Positions 55,531 through 63,808 of a stretch of 64,000 bases of DNA are shown here, piece by piece. A program made the position numbers and the translations under genes. Source of the stretch: Alphaproteobacteria bacterium (GTDB taxonomy: Bacteria; Pseudomonadota; Alphaproteobacteria; UBA2966); contig JABILA010000088.1 in assembly GCA_018654745.1 (NCBI GenBank), positions 62,001 to 126,000 of the forward strand, given 5' to 3'. Under the pieces are notes generated by a model. The model was not told the origin of the DNA and did no database searches. It worked only from the letters and a program-made list of their open reading frames with translations. Each line of letters starts with the position of its first letter. Position 1 is the first letter of the stretch.

Positions 55531-55544
55531 TTGACGCAGGTCAA
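55531..55544. promoter_or_regulatory. FNR/DNR-type box between the 59-residue gene and mmcB
   Basis: TTGACGCAGGTCAA, identical over all 14 bases to the nirI box. It is 76 bases upstream of the 59-residue gene on the minus strand, a workable activator position, and only 3 bases before the mmcB start on the plus strand, where bound protein would instead block transcription. Confidence 0.8.
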
Positions 55545-55547
55545 GTG

Positions 55548-56006
55548 ATGGCAAAAAAACCGCACGAAACAGCCACCAGCCCGGACGAAAAACCGGCAAA
55601 CGTGATTTCCCGCGGCGTTGTGAGGATGCTGGGTGAAATGGGTTACGCATCGGTGACCGAGTTCACTTTGAAGAACAATCGACGCGTTGATGTCATCGGC
55701 CTCAATCGCCGCGGCAAAATCGTTATTGTGGAAATAAAATCTTCAGTCGCAGATTTTCGCAGCGACCACAAATGGACGGAATATCTGGAATTCTGTGAAG
55801 AGTTTTATTTTGCTGTGGCCGAAGAGTTTCCCCGCCACATCTTGCCGGAAGACCAGGGTCTGATTATTGCGGACCGCTTTGGAGCTGAAATTGTCGTTGG
55901 CGCTGAAACCCGAAAGATTAACGCTGCCCGGCGCAAGTCGCTGACCCTGAATTTTGGCCGCACGGCTGCAAAACGATTACAACAGTTTATTGATCCCGAC
56001 CTCTAG
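55548..56006 (+). CDS. mmcB: MmcB-family DNA repair protein
   Basis: A 152-residue protein of the MmcB family (PF06319), a PD-(D/E)xK nuclease-like fold typical of Alphaproteobacteria and, in Caulobacter, part of the SOS response to mitomycin C. The nuclease core is visible as RVDVIGLNRRGKIVIVEIKSS (D in VDVIG, E-x-K in VEIKSS; quoted in two parts), followed by SDHKWTEYLEFCEEFYFAV. ATG 55548 is used; a GTG lies one codon earlier. It begins immediately after an FNR-type box that more likely serves the opposite strand. Confidence 0.9.
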   Translation: MAKKPHETATSPDEKPANVISRGVVRMLGEMGYASVTEFTLKNNRRVDVIGLNRRGKIVIVEIKSSVADFRSDHKWTEYLEFCEEFYFAVAEEFPRHILPEDQGLIIADRFGAEIVVGAETRKINAARRKSLTLNFGRTAAKRLQQFIDPDL

Positions 56007-56033
56007 GGCAACTCAAAATAATACCAAAAAGCT

Positions 56034-57020
56034 CTAACGCCAGGGGTCATCCTGCTCGAGGTGATCAGCGACATATTTGCTCACACCGTCTTCCAGTTCC
56101 GTGAAGGGTGCGGTGTAGCCTGCGGTACGCAATCGATCCATGCGGGCTTCAGTGAAATATTGATATTTGTCGCGAATTTCCACCGGTGTATCAACAAAGC
56201 TGAACTCGGCTTTCTTGCCCAGGGCCGAATAAACAGCTGTGGCGAGATCGGCAAAAGTTCTGGCCTTGCCTGTGCCCAGATTAAATAATCCACTGACCTT
56301 CGGATTATCATAAAGCCACATCATGACATCCACGCAATCATCGACATACACAAAGTCCCGCAACTGGCCGCCATCTTCATAATCAGGATGGTGGGAGCGA
56401 AACAACATCACCGGGCGACCGTCGACAATATTTTCATGAACCTGAGCCACGACCGAGCGCATGTTGCCCTTGTGATATTCGTTGGGGCCGTAGACGTTAA
56501 AAAACTTGAGACCAGCCCACTGGCGGGGCGTCCCGGCACCATCTGCAACCAGGCGCGCAATCCGTCTGTCAAACAGGTGCTTGGACCAGCCGTATAAATT
56601 CAGGGGCTGGAGCTTTTTCAAACCATCACTGCTGCCATCGTCGTCAAAGCCCTGCTGGCCATCGCCATAAGTGGCAGCCGATGACGCATAAATCAGCCGG
56701 GCATTGTGGGCTTCACACCACTGCCACAGATCCATGGAAAGCTGAAAGTTATTTTCAATGATACGGTCGCCATCCGTTTCGGTTGTGGCTGAAATTGCAC
56801 CCATGTGAAAAATTGCTTCGACATTTCCGGCTTCCAGATGCAGGAAATCGAACAAGTCTTCAGGCGGCACAACACCCGCGAGTTCCCGTTTCGCAATGTT
56901 ACGCCACTTGTTTTCATGACCTAGCCAGTCACAGACCACAATTTCGCTAATGCCACGTGCCTCAAGGGCTGCGACAATGTTTGAGCCTATAAAACCGGCA
57001 CCGCCCGTAACGACGATCAT
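56034..57020 (-). CDS. hldD: ADP-L-glycero-D-manno-heptose 6-epimerase
   Basis: A 328-residue extended SDR enzyme (also called RfaD). The Rossmann motif VTGGAGFIGSNIV is at residues 4-16, the Ser of YASSAATYG near 115 and the YxxxK of YGWSKHLFD near 150 form the catalytic set, and FFNVYGPNEYHKG is characteristic of HldD. It converts ADP-D-glycero- to ADP-L-glycero-manno-heptose for the lipopolysaccharide inner core. It overlaps hldE by 4 bases and so is the last gene of the gmhA-hldE-hldD operon. Confidence 0.95.
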   Translation of the reverse strand: MIVVTGGAGFIGSNIVAALEARGISEIVVCDWLGHENKWRNIAKRELAGVVPPEDLFDFLHLEAGNVEAIFHMGAISATTETDGDRIIENNFQLSMDLWQWCEAHNARLIYASSAATYGDGQQGFDDDGSSDGLKKLQPLNLYGWSKHLFDRRIARLVADGAGTPRQWAGLKFFNVYGPNEYHKGNMRSVVAQVHENIVDGRPVMLFRSHHPDYEDGGQLRDFVYVDDCVDVMMWLYDNPKVSGLFNLGTGKARTFADLATAVYSALGKKAEFSFVDTPVEIRDKYQYFTEARMDRLRTAGYTAPFTELEDGVSKYVADHLEQDDPWR

Positions 57021-58495
57021 GAATTATTATCCTTGTTCAATTTGGAGATTGTGTTGCTGGTGCTTTGTCCATCAACCAGTTCGGCAAGTACGATCTTGCC
57101 GCCCCACGATTTGACCTGTTCGCCGCCCACCACTTCGCTTTCCGCATAGTCGGCGCCCTTGACCAATATGTCCGGGCGCAGCGCCTCGATCAGTTCCAGC
57201 GGCGTGTCTTCATCAAACACGACCACCAGATCGACAGCAGAAAGTGACGCCAGCACCGTTGCCCGGGCAGCTTCAGTTTGAACGGGACGCGCGTCACCCT
57301 TCAGGCGTTTGACGGACTGATCGGAGTTAAGCCCGACCACAAGCCGGTCACCGGCCGTGCGGGCTTGTGATAACAAAGACACGTGACCCGGATGCACCAG
57401 ATCAAAACAGCCATTAGTGAAAACAACCTTGTCGCCATTTTGCTGCCAGCGCGCCCGGATATCCTTTGCACCGGCAATCCCGGAAATCTTGCCTTCAACA
57501 TTATGCAGCTCGCCACTATGCAATGCCGAAACAACATCGTTTGGCCAGGCAACAGCTGTTCCGACCTTGCCAACAACAACCCCGGCGGCCTGATTGGCGA
57601 ACGCAGATGCCAGACCCAGGTCAGCACCTGCGGCCAGCCCAACCGCCAGTGCCGCAACAACAGTATCGCCAGCACCAGAAACATCGAATACTTCCCGGGC
57701 TTCAGTCGCGATATGCAACGGCCCGGTTTCGGCTGCCATCAAGGTCATGCCCTGGGGGCCACGGGTCGCCAATATGGCAGCAATACCACACTCCTCCTGT
57801 ATCTGGCCTGCAGCCACCTCGGCCTCTTCATCACTGCCGACAGGCAGCATCGATGCTGCCTGCAGTTCCGCCCGATTAGGCGTCAGAACATCCGCCCCGC
57901 GATAGCGGGAAAAATCGTGGCCCTTGGGATCAGCGACAACCGGCACACCGGCATCTTTGGCAGCAGCAATAACTGTTGCCAGCAGGTCGTCTCCCAAAAC
58001 ACCTTTGGCATAATCAGAAATCACAAGCGCATCCGCCTGTGGGAGATTTTCAAGGGTCGCTGCAATCAGCGCCTTGACTGTGCCGTCCGATACCAACCGA
58101 TCATCGTCAATATCCGTGCGCAACAGTTGTTGGTTTCCGGCAACAAAACGTGTTTTAACGGAAGTCGACCGCGTCTTGTCGACAACAAGACCCGTTTGAA
58201 CACCTGGTAATTCTGATAATAATTTCGCCACCGCGTTCCCGGCATCGTCATCCCCACACAGGCCGATAATTTTAACCGACGCACCCAGTGCAGATGCATT
58301 CCGGGCCACATTTCCGGCACCGCCCAACATGGCTTCTTCGCGACGAATACCCAGAACCGGGACCGGTGCTTCGGGAGAAACACGGTCCACATCACCGTAG
58401 ACAAAGCGGTCCAGCATCACGTCACCAACAATGACAATCCGCGCGCTGGAAAGTCGGTCCAGCAACTGAAGCATATCTGTCTTCTGGGACGTCAC
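57017..58495 (-). CDS. hldE: bifunctional heptose 7-phosphate kinase / heptose 1-phosphate adenylyltransferase
   Basis: A 492-residue two-domain enzyme (RfaE). The N-terminal PfkB/ribokinase-like kinase (about 10-330) has GGAGNVARNASAL and the DVSGAGDTVVAALA anion-hole motif. The C-terminal nucleotidyltransferase (about 355-490) has VFTNGCFDLVHPGHVSLL with the HPGH signature. Start: GTG 58495 is preferred because it overlaps the gmhA stop as GTGA and has GGAGG 8-12 bases upstream; ATG 58474 is the alternative. It makes ADP-heptose in the cytosol for LPS. Confidence 0.94.
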   Translation of the reverse strand: MTSQKTDMLQLLDRLSSARIVIVGDVMLDRFVYGDVDRVSPEAPVPVLGIRREEAMLGGAGNVARNASALGASVKIIGLCGDDDAGNAVAKLLSELPGVQTGLVVDKTRSTSVKTRFVAGNQQLLRTDIDDDRLVSDGTVKALIAATLENLPQADALVISDYAKGVLGDDLLATVIAAAKDAGVPVVADPKGHDFSRYRGADVLTPNRAELQAASMLPVGSDEEAEVAAGQIQEECGIAAILATRGPQGMTLMAAETGPLHIATEAREVFDVSGAGDTVVAALAVGLAAGADLGLASAFANQAAGVVVGKVGTAVAWPNDVVSALHSGELHNVEGKISGIAGAKDIRARWQQNGDKVVFTNGCFDLVHPGHVSLLSQARTAGDRLVVGLNSDQSVKRLKGDARPVQTEAARATVLASLSAVDLVVVFDEDTPLELIEALRPDILVKGADYAESEVVGGEQVKSWGGKIVLAELVDGQSTSNTISKLNKDNNS

Positions 58496-59103
58496 GCGGC
58501 ACCACCTCCAATTTTTTGCGGCATTTTCACCAGCTCCAGTTCCTGTTCGATGGCCTCGCACAACATGTGGCCAAGCATAATATGCATTTCCTGTATCCGC
58601 GCCGTCACCGTGCCGGGAACTGCCAGCAGGATATCACAATTATCTGCAAGCTTGCCTCCACCTTCGCCCGTCAGGGCAACCCGCACGGCACCGGCTTCTT
58701 CGGCGGCAGTCATTGCTCGCAAGATATTTTCACTGTTCCCCGACGTTGATATGCCAACGACGATATCTCCTTCATTGGCAAGCGCGGAAACTTGTCTGGC
58801 GAAAATGTTGTCGTAACCGATGTCGTTGCCAGCCGCAGTGATCAGCGACGTATCCGTCGTCAAAGCGATGGCGGCAATTGGCGCGCGATTATCCTTGTAG
58901 CGGACGACAAGTTCTGTTGCCAGATGCTGGGCATCGGCAGCGCTGCCGCCGTTCCCGCAGAACAGGATTTTCCCACCATCTGCAATGCTGCTTGTGCAGG
59001 CGGATATCCAGCGCGCCAGTGGCTCAGGCATCGCCTCTGCCGTCGCGTCCGCCAATGCCTGATGATCGGCAAAGGTTTCCCTTACAAAATCAGAAATATT
59101 CAT
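58492..59103 (-). CDS. gmhA: phosphoheptose isomerase
   Basis: A 203-residue SIS-domain enzyme that converts sedoheptulose 7-phosphate to D-glycero-D-manno-heptose 7-phosphate, the first step of ADP-heptose synthesis. The FCGNGGSAADAQHLATELVVR segment (in part: GNGGSAADAQHLA) and GISTSGNSENIL are diagnostic, and the C-terminal QEMHIMLGHMLCEAIE contains the metal/active-site His. ATG 59103 has AGGGG 7 bases upstream and gives normal length; the frame open to 59166 is not used. It leads the heptose operon. Confidence 0.94.
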   Translation of the reverse strand: MNISDFVRETFADHQALADATAEAMPEPLARWISACTSSIADGGKILFCGNGGSAADAQHLATELVVRYKDNRAPIAAIALTTDTSLITAAGNDIGYDNIFARQVSALANEGDIVVGISTSGNSENILRAMTAAEEAGAVRVALTGEGGGKLADNCDILLAVPGTVTARIQEMHIMLGHMLCEAIEQELELVKMPQKIGGGAA

Positions 59104-59177
59104 CAACTTGCCCCTGAGGATACCCTTTTGAGTGTCTCCGGCTTTGGTAGAAACACATAGCTGCATTTAACATTATA

Positions 59178-59202
59178 GTGTTTCAGTTTCTTATTGAAAC
59201 AC
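59178..59202. repeat. GTGTTTCA/TGAAACAC palindrome
   Basis: The arms GTGTTTCA (59178-59185) and TGAAACAC (59195-59202) pair perfectly over 8 bases with a 9-base loop. It lies between the phosphoesterase stop and the heptose operon and could be a terminator or a distant member of the GTTTC-type palindromes at 47603 and 63784. Confidence 0.5.
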
Positions 59203-59228
59203 GGGATGAAAGCAAGCCCATGAGGTCC

Positions 59229-59993
59229 TTATGTTTGCAGGACATGTAGATTGTCCTGTTCCAGAACCAGACAGCTGAGTTTATTGGTTCGCCAGGCCCC
59301 GGTATCAATGGCAATACGGTTTGGCAGGACAGTCACATCGTCAACAATCGTATGGCCATGCACAACTTTTTTGCCAAAATCGAGATCACTGTTGAGAAAT
59401 TCCTTCCGAATCCACATTAGGTCTTTTGGCGACTGTTCGAGAAGCGGAATACCAGGTTTGACCCCTGCATGGGTAAAGAAGTAGTCACCAACGATATGAC
59501 TGAATTGCTGGTTTTCCAGAAATGATAAATGTCGAACAGGAAACCGCTTGCGAAACTCCTCCTGCAGCCATGGCCAGCCTTCCTGGCCAAACCGGGGATC
59601 TTCAATATCAACCCCGTAACTACGCAATGTTGCATCGCCGCCCCAGAATATCCATTCCGGTCCGGTTTCCGCATCTTGCAGAAAATCCAGCACTTTTTGC
59701 TCATGATTTCCACGTAGATGGAAAGTTGTCGCGCCTTCAATCGGATCATCGAGGACAAGATCAATCAATTCCTGGCAACGGTCTCCCCGGTCAACATAAT
59801 CCCCCAGATAAATCACAATATTCCGGGTGGGGACGGCACTTGTCCTCTTCTCCAGGACGTCTGCTCTGATCATCGCCTGCAACTTGCGCAGCAAATCGAC
59901 ACGCCCGTGCATATCACCAATCGCATAGACTCGAAAGCCATCGGGCACTACAAACGCAATCGGACTGTTGTCCTGGATCGAAATTAGAGGCAT
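59229..59993 (-). CDS. PPP-family metallophosphoesterase (serine/threonine phosphatase-like)
   Basis: A 254-residue calcineurin-like phosphoesterase with the complete PPP metal-site series: GDMHGR (near residue 26), GDYVDRGDR, RGNHE, the later HAG of YFFTHAGVKPG and the VVHGHT of KKVVHGHTIVDD. It should hydrolyse a phosphoester in the cytosol; both protein phosphatases and ApaH-like dinucleotide hydrolases share these motifs, so the substrate is open. ATG 59993 is used since the next upstream start is TTG 60008; neither has a clear ribosome site. Confidence 0.88.
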   Translation of the reverse strand: MPLISIQDNSPIAFVVPDGFRVYAIGDMHGRVDLLRKLQAMIRADVLEKRTSAVPTRNIVIYLGDYVDRGDRCQELIDLVLDDPIEGATTFHLRGNHEQKVLDFLQDAETGPEWIFWGGDATLRSYGVDIEDPRFGQEGWPWLQEEFRKRFPVRHLSFLENQQFSHIVGDYFFTHAGVKPGIPLLEQSPKDLMWIRKEFLNSDLDFGKKVVHGHTIVDDVTVLPNRIAIDTGAWRTNKLSCLVLEQDNLHVLQT

Positions 59994-60308
59994 AAATTCA
60001 GGCTTCAAGGACTCTGTTTCAGGGCAAATATATATTAATGTTCCTTAAATAGATATTTTGGCACAATAGGTTATAGGTTGGACGGTCCACTTTTTTGGAC
60101 GATTGTAACCTTGGGTGTTATCAACTTTAGTTGAATCTCCTGAGGACTGTAGCTGGTTGCAATGCAACGAAAATATGAGACGAGGCGAATCGGTTAACAC
60201 CGATATCGCTCAGGGCTGCAATCTGTTGTACGCTGGGGATCCGGATCGGGACGACTATATTATTATTATGGTACGCGACATAAACATTTTCAGACGGGAC
60301 CAGATTGC
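59994..60308. other. 315-base intergenic region, divergent promoters
   Basis: This AT-rich space separates the divergent phosphoesterase and EAL-type genes and should hold both promoters. It has a TATATATTAATG-like AT tract near 60030 and a short inverted repeat ATCGGT/ACCGAT near 60190-60205. A GTG-initiated 65-codon frame (60115-60312) is discussed under rejected items. Confidence 0.5.
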
Positions 60309-61577
60309 ATGAGCATGGCTGATGAAGCTGGTCCAGGCTCCAAACGTGCCGCTGATGAAGCGCAGCTGGCCGATCACGCCCACAGGCTGACCAGATTTCC
60401 AACGGGGTGGCGTGCCGTCTACATCCATTTGTCAAATTTGCGAGCGCAAAATCGACAGGACCATCACGTCCGCATCGCCGCCGCAAGTTTCGAACCCCTG
60501 ATCCGGCGCTTTGATGGGCGCCTGTTCCGACTTGAAAACAATGACTATGTCTTCGCCTGCAAAGGTGCCGAAATCTCGGATATCGAAGCGATAATCGAAA
60601 AATTACGGTTCTTGTTCAGTGAAGACCCGCTCACGATCGCCGGATCAAGTGACGGAAAACGCTTTACCACCTGGTTCGACATCAGCAAGGAAACTGAGCG
60701 GGCGACCTTCAAACAGCTGGCAGATCAACTCTATTCCAGAGCTGAGGATCGCCGCAGCAAGGAGCGTCAAAGCCGTGTCATGGACGTCGGTGTCGGATCG
60801 CGAAACCAGCAGGGCAAGGATTATACAGGACCACTGACGCCGGAGTTACTGGCGAAACTGGAAGAAGCCCTGGGTCGCATGGACATCCGCAGTCTTATTC
60901 GCAGGCAACCCATTTGCGCGATTATCGCCGGCAATGATCCCAAGCTTGTATTCAATGAACTATTCATTGCCATGGCCGAGCTAAAACGCCAGATCATGCC
61001 AGGTGTTGACCTGTTCTCCGACCGCTGGCTGTTCCAGCGCCTGACCCAGAGCCTCGACAAGCGCATGATGGCCGCCTTGCCGGAAATGAAATCCGACATG
61101 GACAAGGCACTGAGCGTTAATATCAATGTTACAACATTGCTCTCCAACGAATTCCTGCATTTCGATTCGCAGCTTCGAGCCTCATCCAAAAAAGCTATCG
61201 TATTTGAATTACAGACCGCAGACATTTTCAGCGATATGGGCGCTTTCCTGTTTGCCAGGGATTTTGTCCATGACCGCGGATACAGGCTGTGTCTTGATGG
61301 ATTGACCCATTTCACCTTCCCCCTGGTTAACAGGGAAGATCTGGGCGTCGATTTGAAAAAAATGTATTGGGCGCCTGATCTGAGCGACAACGGACAGGAA
61401 AATCGGCGTGAAAAAATTCGCCAGGCCGTTGCTCAGGCTGGTGCCGGACGCGTTATCCTGTGCCGCTGTGACGATGAAAAAGCCATCGAATTCGGTCAGT
61501 TATTGGGTATATCCCTGTTTCAGGGTCGCTATATCGACACGTTGTTGGCAAATGCCCAGGGCAAAAAAACACTCTAG
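60309..61577 (+). CDS. degenerate EAL-domain protein
   Basis: A 422-residue protein whose C-terminal half (about 180-415) follows the EAL phosphodiesterase fold but is worn. The EAL motif position reads NELFIAMAEL, the VNLS strand reads VNINVTTLL, the glutamate strand reads VFELQTAD, the DDFG loop reads CLDGLT with only one Asp, and the end is GISLFQGRYI. Loss of one loop Asp argues against normal c-di-GMP hydrolysis; binding or protein interaction is more likely. The N-terminal part (about 40-140, RLFRLENNDYVFAC) recalls a degenerate GGDEF or PAS-like fold. ATG 60309 is used; a second ATG follows at residue 3. Confidence 0.7.
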   Translation: MSMADEAGPGSKRAADEAQLADHAHRLTRFPTGWRAVYIHLSNLRAQNRQDHHVRIAAASFEPLIRRFDGRLFRLENNDYVFACKGAEISDIEAIIEKLRFLFSEDPLTIAGSSDGKRFTTWFDISKETERATFKQLADQLYSRAEDRRSKERQSRVMDVGVGSRNQQGKDYTGPLTPELLAKLEEALGRMDIRSLIRRQPICAIIAGNDPKLVFNELFIAMAELKRQIMPGVDLFSDRWLFQRLTQSLDKRMMAALPEMKSDMDKALSVNINVTTLLSNEFLHFDSQLRASSKKAIVFELQTADIFSDMGAFLFARDFVHDRGYRLCLDGLTHFTFPLVNREDLGVDLKKMYWAPDLSDNGQENRREKIRQAVAQAGAGRVILCRCDDEKAIEFGQLLGISLFQGRYIDTLLANAQGKKTL

Positions 61578-61587
61578 GGCGGTTCCG

Positions 61588-61606
61588 GCCTTGTCCAGGA
61601 CAAGGC
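61588..61606. terminator. hairpin between the EAL-type gene and regA
   Basis: GCCTTGTCC (61588-61596) and GGACAAGGC (61598-61606) pair perfectly over 9 bases with a single-base loop, 11 bases past the stop of the EAL-type gene. It could end transcription from both convergent genes; no T-run is seen. Confidence 0.5.
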
Positions 61607-61671
61607 GGCTTGAATCAGACTGAACACGCTTCCGTCAGATCAGAATTCTATTGAAACCGGATTAAGCCGCG

Positions 61672-62265
61672 CTATTCGCGAGGTGAATGTTTGGCCAGTA
61701 TTCTTTGCAATGTCCGTCGATGCATATTCAGCCGACGTGCCGTTTCCGAAACGTTCCGATCACAGAGTTCGAAAACCCTTTGAATATGCTCCCATCGGAC
61801 CCTGTCCGCTGACATCGGTTTTTCCGGTGGTGCCGGGTGACTGTCAGGTGGTGCCATCAATGCGGCTTCAATTTCATCCGCATCTGCCGGTTTCGCCAGA
61901 TAATCCACAGCGCCGGATTTTACGGCAGCAACAGCCGTCGCGATATTGCCATAGCCCGTCAGGATTACCACGCGCATATCGTCCCGAAGCTCACGCAGCT
62001 CAGGGACAATGTCCAGACCGCTGCCATCCAGTAATTTAAGATCAACAACAGCAAAGGCCGGAGGGTTCTTCCTTGCCATTTCGATGGCTTCACCAACACC
62101 GGATGCTGACCGGACATCAAAGTCACGGCGCTCCATGGCACGGACAAGCCGATTGCGAAACGGTTCATCGTCATCAACGATCAACAGGGATTTATCCATA
62201 AGATCAGCAGGTCCTTCACCACCAGCTTCGTCGCCAGGCGCAGACTGTTTGTCGTCCCTCGTCAT
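61672..62265 (-). CDS. regA: redox response regulator RegA (ActR/PrrA)
   Basis: A 197-residue response regulator. The receiver domain (about 25-140) has the acidic pocket VDDDE, the phospho-acceptor Asp75 (VVDLKLLDGSG), Thr in ILTGYGN and Lys in LAKPAD. A Pro-rich linker leads to a Fis-type helix-turn-helix ending HRRTLQRILAKHSPRE, which is nearly invariant in RegA/PrrA/ActR. It controls respiration, denitrification and, in phototrophs, photosynthesis genes in response to redox state. The N-terminal 24 residues are an extra extension. It overlaps regB by 4 bases. Confidence 0.94.
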   Translation of the reverse strand: MTRDDKQSAPGDEAGGEGPADLMDKSLLIVDDDEPFRNRLVRAMERRDFDVRSASGVGEAIEMARKNPPAFAVVDLKLLDGSGLDIVPELRELRDDMRVVILTGYGNIATAVAAVKSGAVDYLAKPADADEIEAALMAPPDSHPAPPEKPMSADRVRWEHIQRVFELCDRNVSETARRLNMHRRTLQRILAKHSPRE

Positions 62266-63626
62266 TGCCTAATAATCCCCCCAAGTGCTGACTTCGGCCA
62301 TGTTATGACAACTTCGGCACCGCCGCCACGTTGATTTGCAAATTTAACTTCCGCGCCGGTTCTTTCCAGCAAGGTCTTGGCAATGAATACACCAAGCCCC
62401 ATGCCACCGCCACCATCATCATTCAAACGCCTGCTGGTGACATATGGCTCACCCAACCGGGTCAGAATGCTGGAGGAATAACCCGGACCATCGTCAGAAA
62501 CTTTCAGGATCAGGGAATTTTCCTGCCAGGTGCCGTGCACTGTGACATGAGAAGAGGCAAAATCAGCAGCATTTTCGATGAAATTGGCCAATCCATGCAG
62601 GACTTCGGGGTGGCGTGGAACGTTATCACTCCACGCATCACCGGTTATTCTTACATCAATCGACACATCAACAGTCCGGTATGTGTCTGCAGCTTCTTCC
62701 ATCAGCGTCGCGAGGCTGACCTGACTGAATTCTCCAGCCCGCCCCTCTGCCTCGGGTGAACGGGATAATTGCCCCAGAATTTCGCGGCAACGCGATGTTT
62801 GCGAAGAAATCAGTCCCATGTCTTCCGCCATTTCACTACCCGCAGGCAGTTGCGAAGCGACTTCCTTGGCGACTAAAGCGATAGTGCCCAGCGGTGTCCC
62901 CAGCTCATGTGCTGCAGCGGCGGCCAGGCCACCAAGGGCAGACATTTTCTGCTCCCGGGCCAGCACATGCTGGGTTTCCGTCAGGGCATTGGCCATGCGC
63001 CGGGCCTCTTCGGCAATCCGCCAGGCGTAAACCGAAATAAAGCCCATGCCCAACACAAGCGCTGCCCAGATACCGGCAACATAAAGCTGCGGCAAGGGCG
63101 GCGCAGCGCCCACCCATGGCAAAGGCATGTGAAACCCGGCGAGAACGGAAATGCAGATCAAGGCAATCAGTCCCAGCCACAATGTAGAGCGCAAACTGAG
63201 GACCGTTGCGGAAATTGTTACAGGTACGAGGAACAAAAGCGAAAAGGGATTTCCAAGTCCACCGGTTAGAAACAACAAAGCAGCCAACTGAACAATATCG
63301 TAGGCCAACGATACCGCTGCTTCGCGATTACTCAGACGTTTTGATTTCGCGTAACGCACAGATACAGCGACATTCAACAACGCCGAGGCACCTACGGCGG
63401 CCAAAGCCAGTGTCAGCGGGAGATCAAATCCCATCCCGAACTTAACAATCAGGATGGCCAGCAATTGACCAACCAGCGCAAACCAGCGAATCAAAACCAG
63501 GGTTAATAGTCGGACACGGCCCTGCGCCGGCCGATGAATCCCCTTGGCACCCGTTGCCCGGAAGCCCGGCATTCGCGCTTCAGGATGATTGTTCCCGGAA
63601 TCTTCTTCCGGGCTATCCACTGTCAT
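62262..63626 (-). CDS. regB: redox sensor histidine kinase RegB (PrrB/ActS)
   Basis: A 454-residue membrane kinase with about six helices (about 45-200). The ubiquinone-binding heptapeptide GGLGNPF is at 122-128, the H-box is AAAAHELGTPLGTIALV with His240, and the redox-active Cys280 lies in SQTSRCREIL; all three are hallmarks of RegB. The ATPase domain follows (NFIENAADFA, DDGPGY, GGGGMGLGVFIAK). It senses quinone pool and thiol redox state and phosphorylates RegA. It is the first gene of the pair, and a likely master regulator of the denitrification genes in this window. Confidence 0.95.
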   Translation of the reverse strand: MTVDSPEEDSGNNHPEARMPGFRATGAKGIHRPAQGRVRLLTLVLIRWFALVGQLLAILIVKFGMGFDLPLTLALAAVGASALLNVAVSVRYAKSKRLSNREAAVSLAYDIVQLAALLFLTGGLGNPFSLLFLVPVTISATVLSLRSTLWLGLIALICISVLAGFHMPLPWVGAAPPLPQLYVAGIWAALVLGMGFISVYAWRIAEEARRMANALTETQHVLAREQKMSALGGLAAAAAHELGTPLGTIALVAKEVASQLPAGSEMAEDMGLISSQTSRCREILGQLSRSPEAEGRAGEFSQVSLATLMEEAADTYRTVDVSIDVRITGDAWSDNVPRHPEVLHGLANFIENAADFASSHVTVHGTWQENSLILKVSDDGPGYSSSILTRLGEPYVTSRRLNDDGGGGMGLGVFIAKTLLERTGAEVKFANQRGGGAEVVITWPKSALGGIIRQ

Positions 63627-63713
63627 GATGGATATTCCATATTTCTGAATGAATTAAGTGCCTGCAATAACGCAAATCATAACAAATGTCACCGCGCTTG
63701 CGCGAGGGCCAGG

Positions 63714-63738
63714 GCGATTCCGGCTTAAACGGAATCGC
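63714..63738. repeat. GCGATTCCG palindrome
   Basis: GCGATTCCG (63714-63722) and CGGAATCGC (63730-63738) form a perfect 9-base stem with a 7-base loop (GCTTAAA). It has the same stem and loop size as the element 45 bases downstream. Confidence 0.7.
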
Positions 63739-63783
63739 TTCTGCTTAAAAATTTGGCGCACACCTTGAGTTAAAAGCAAGGCT

Positions 63784-63808
63784 GCGTTTCCGTGAAACCC
63801 GGAAACGC
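63784..63808. repeat. GCGTTTCCG palindrome
   Basis: GCGTTTCCG (63784-63792) and CGGAAACGC (63800-63808) form a perfect 9-base stem with a 7-base loop (TGAAACC). Similar short AGCGTTTCC-type palindromes are scattered through many alphaproteobacterial genomes. Confidence 0.7.

Noticed and set aside
57383-58210. 275-codon plus-strand open frame
   Set aside because: Antisense to hldE, low-complexity composition, no motifs.
60115-60312. 65-codon plus-strand frame whose stop overlaps the EAL gene start as ATGA
   Set aside because: It starts with GTG, lacks a ribosome site, runs through the divergent promoter region and shows no recognisable pattern; the overlap can be chance. A conservation search would settle it.
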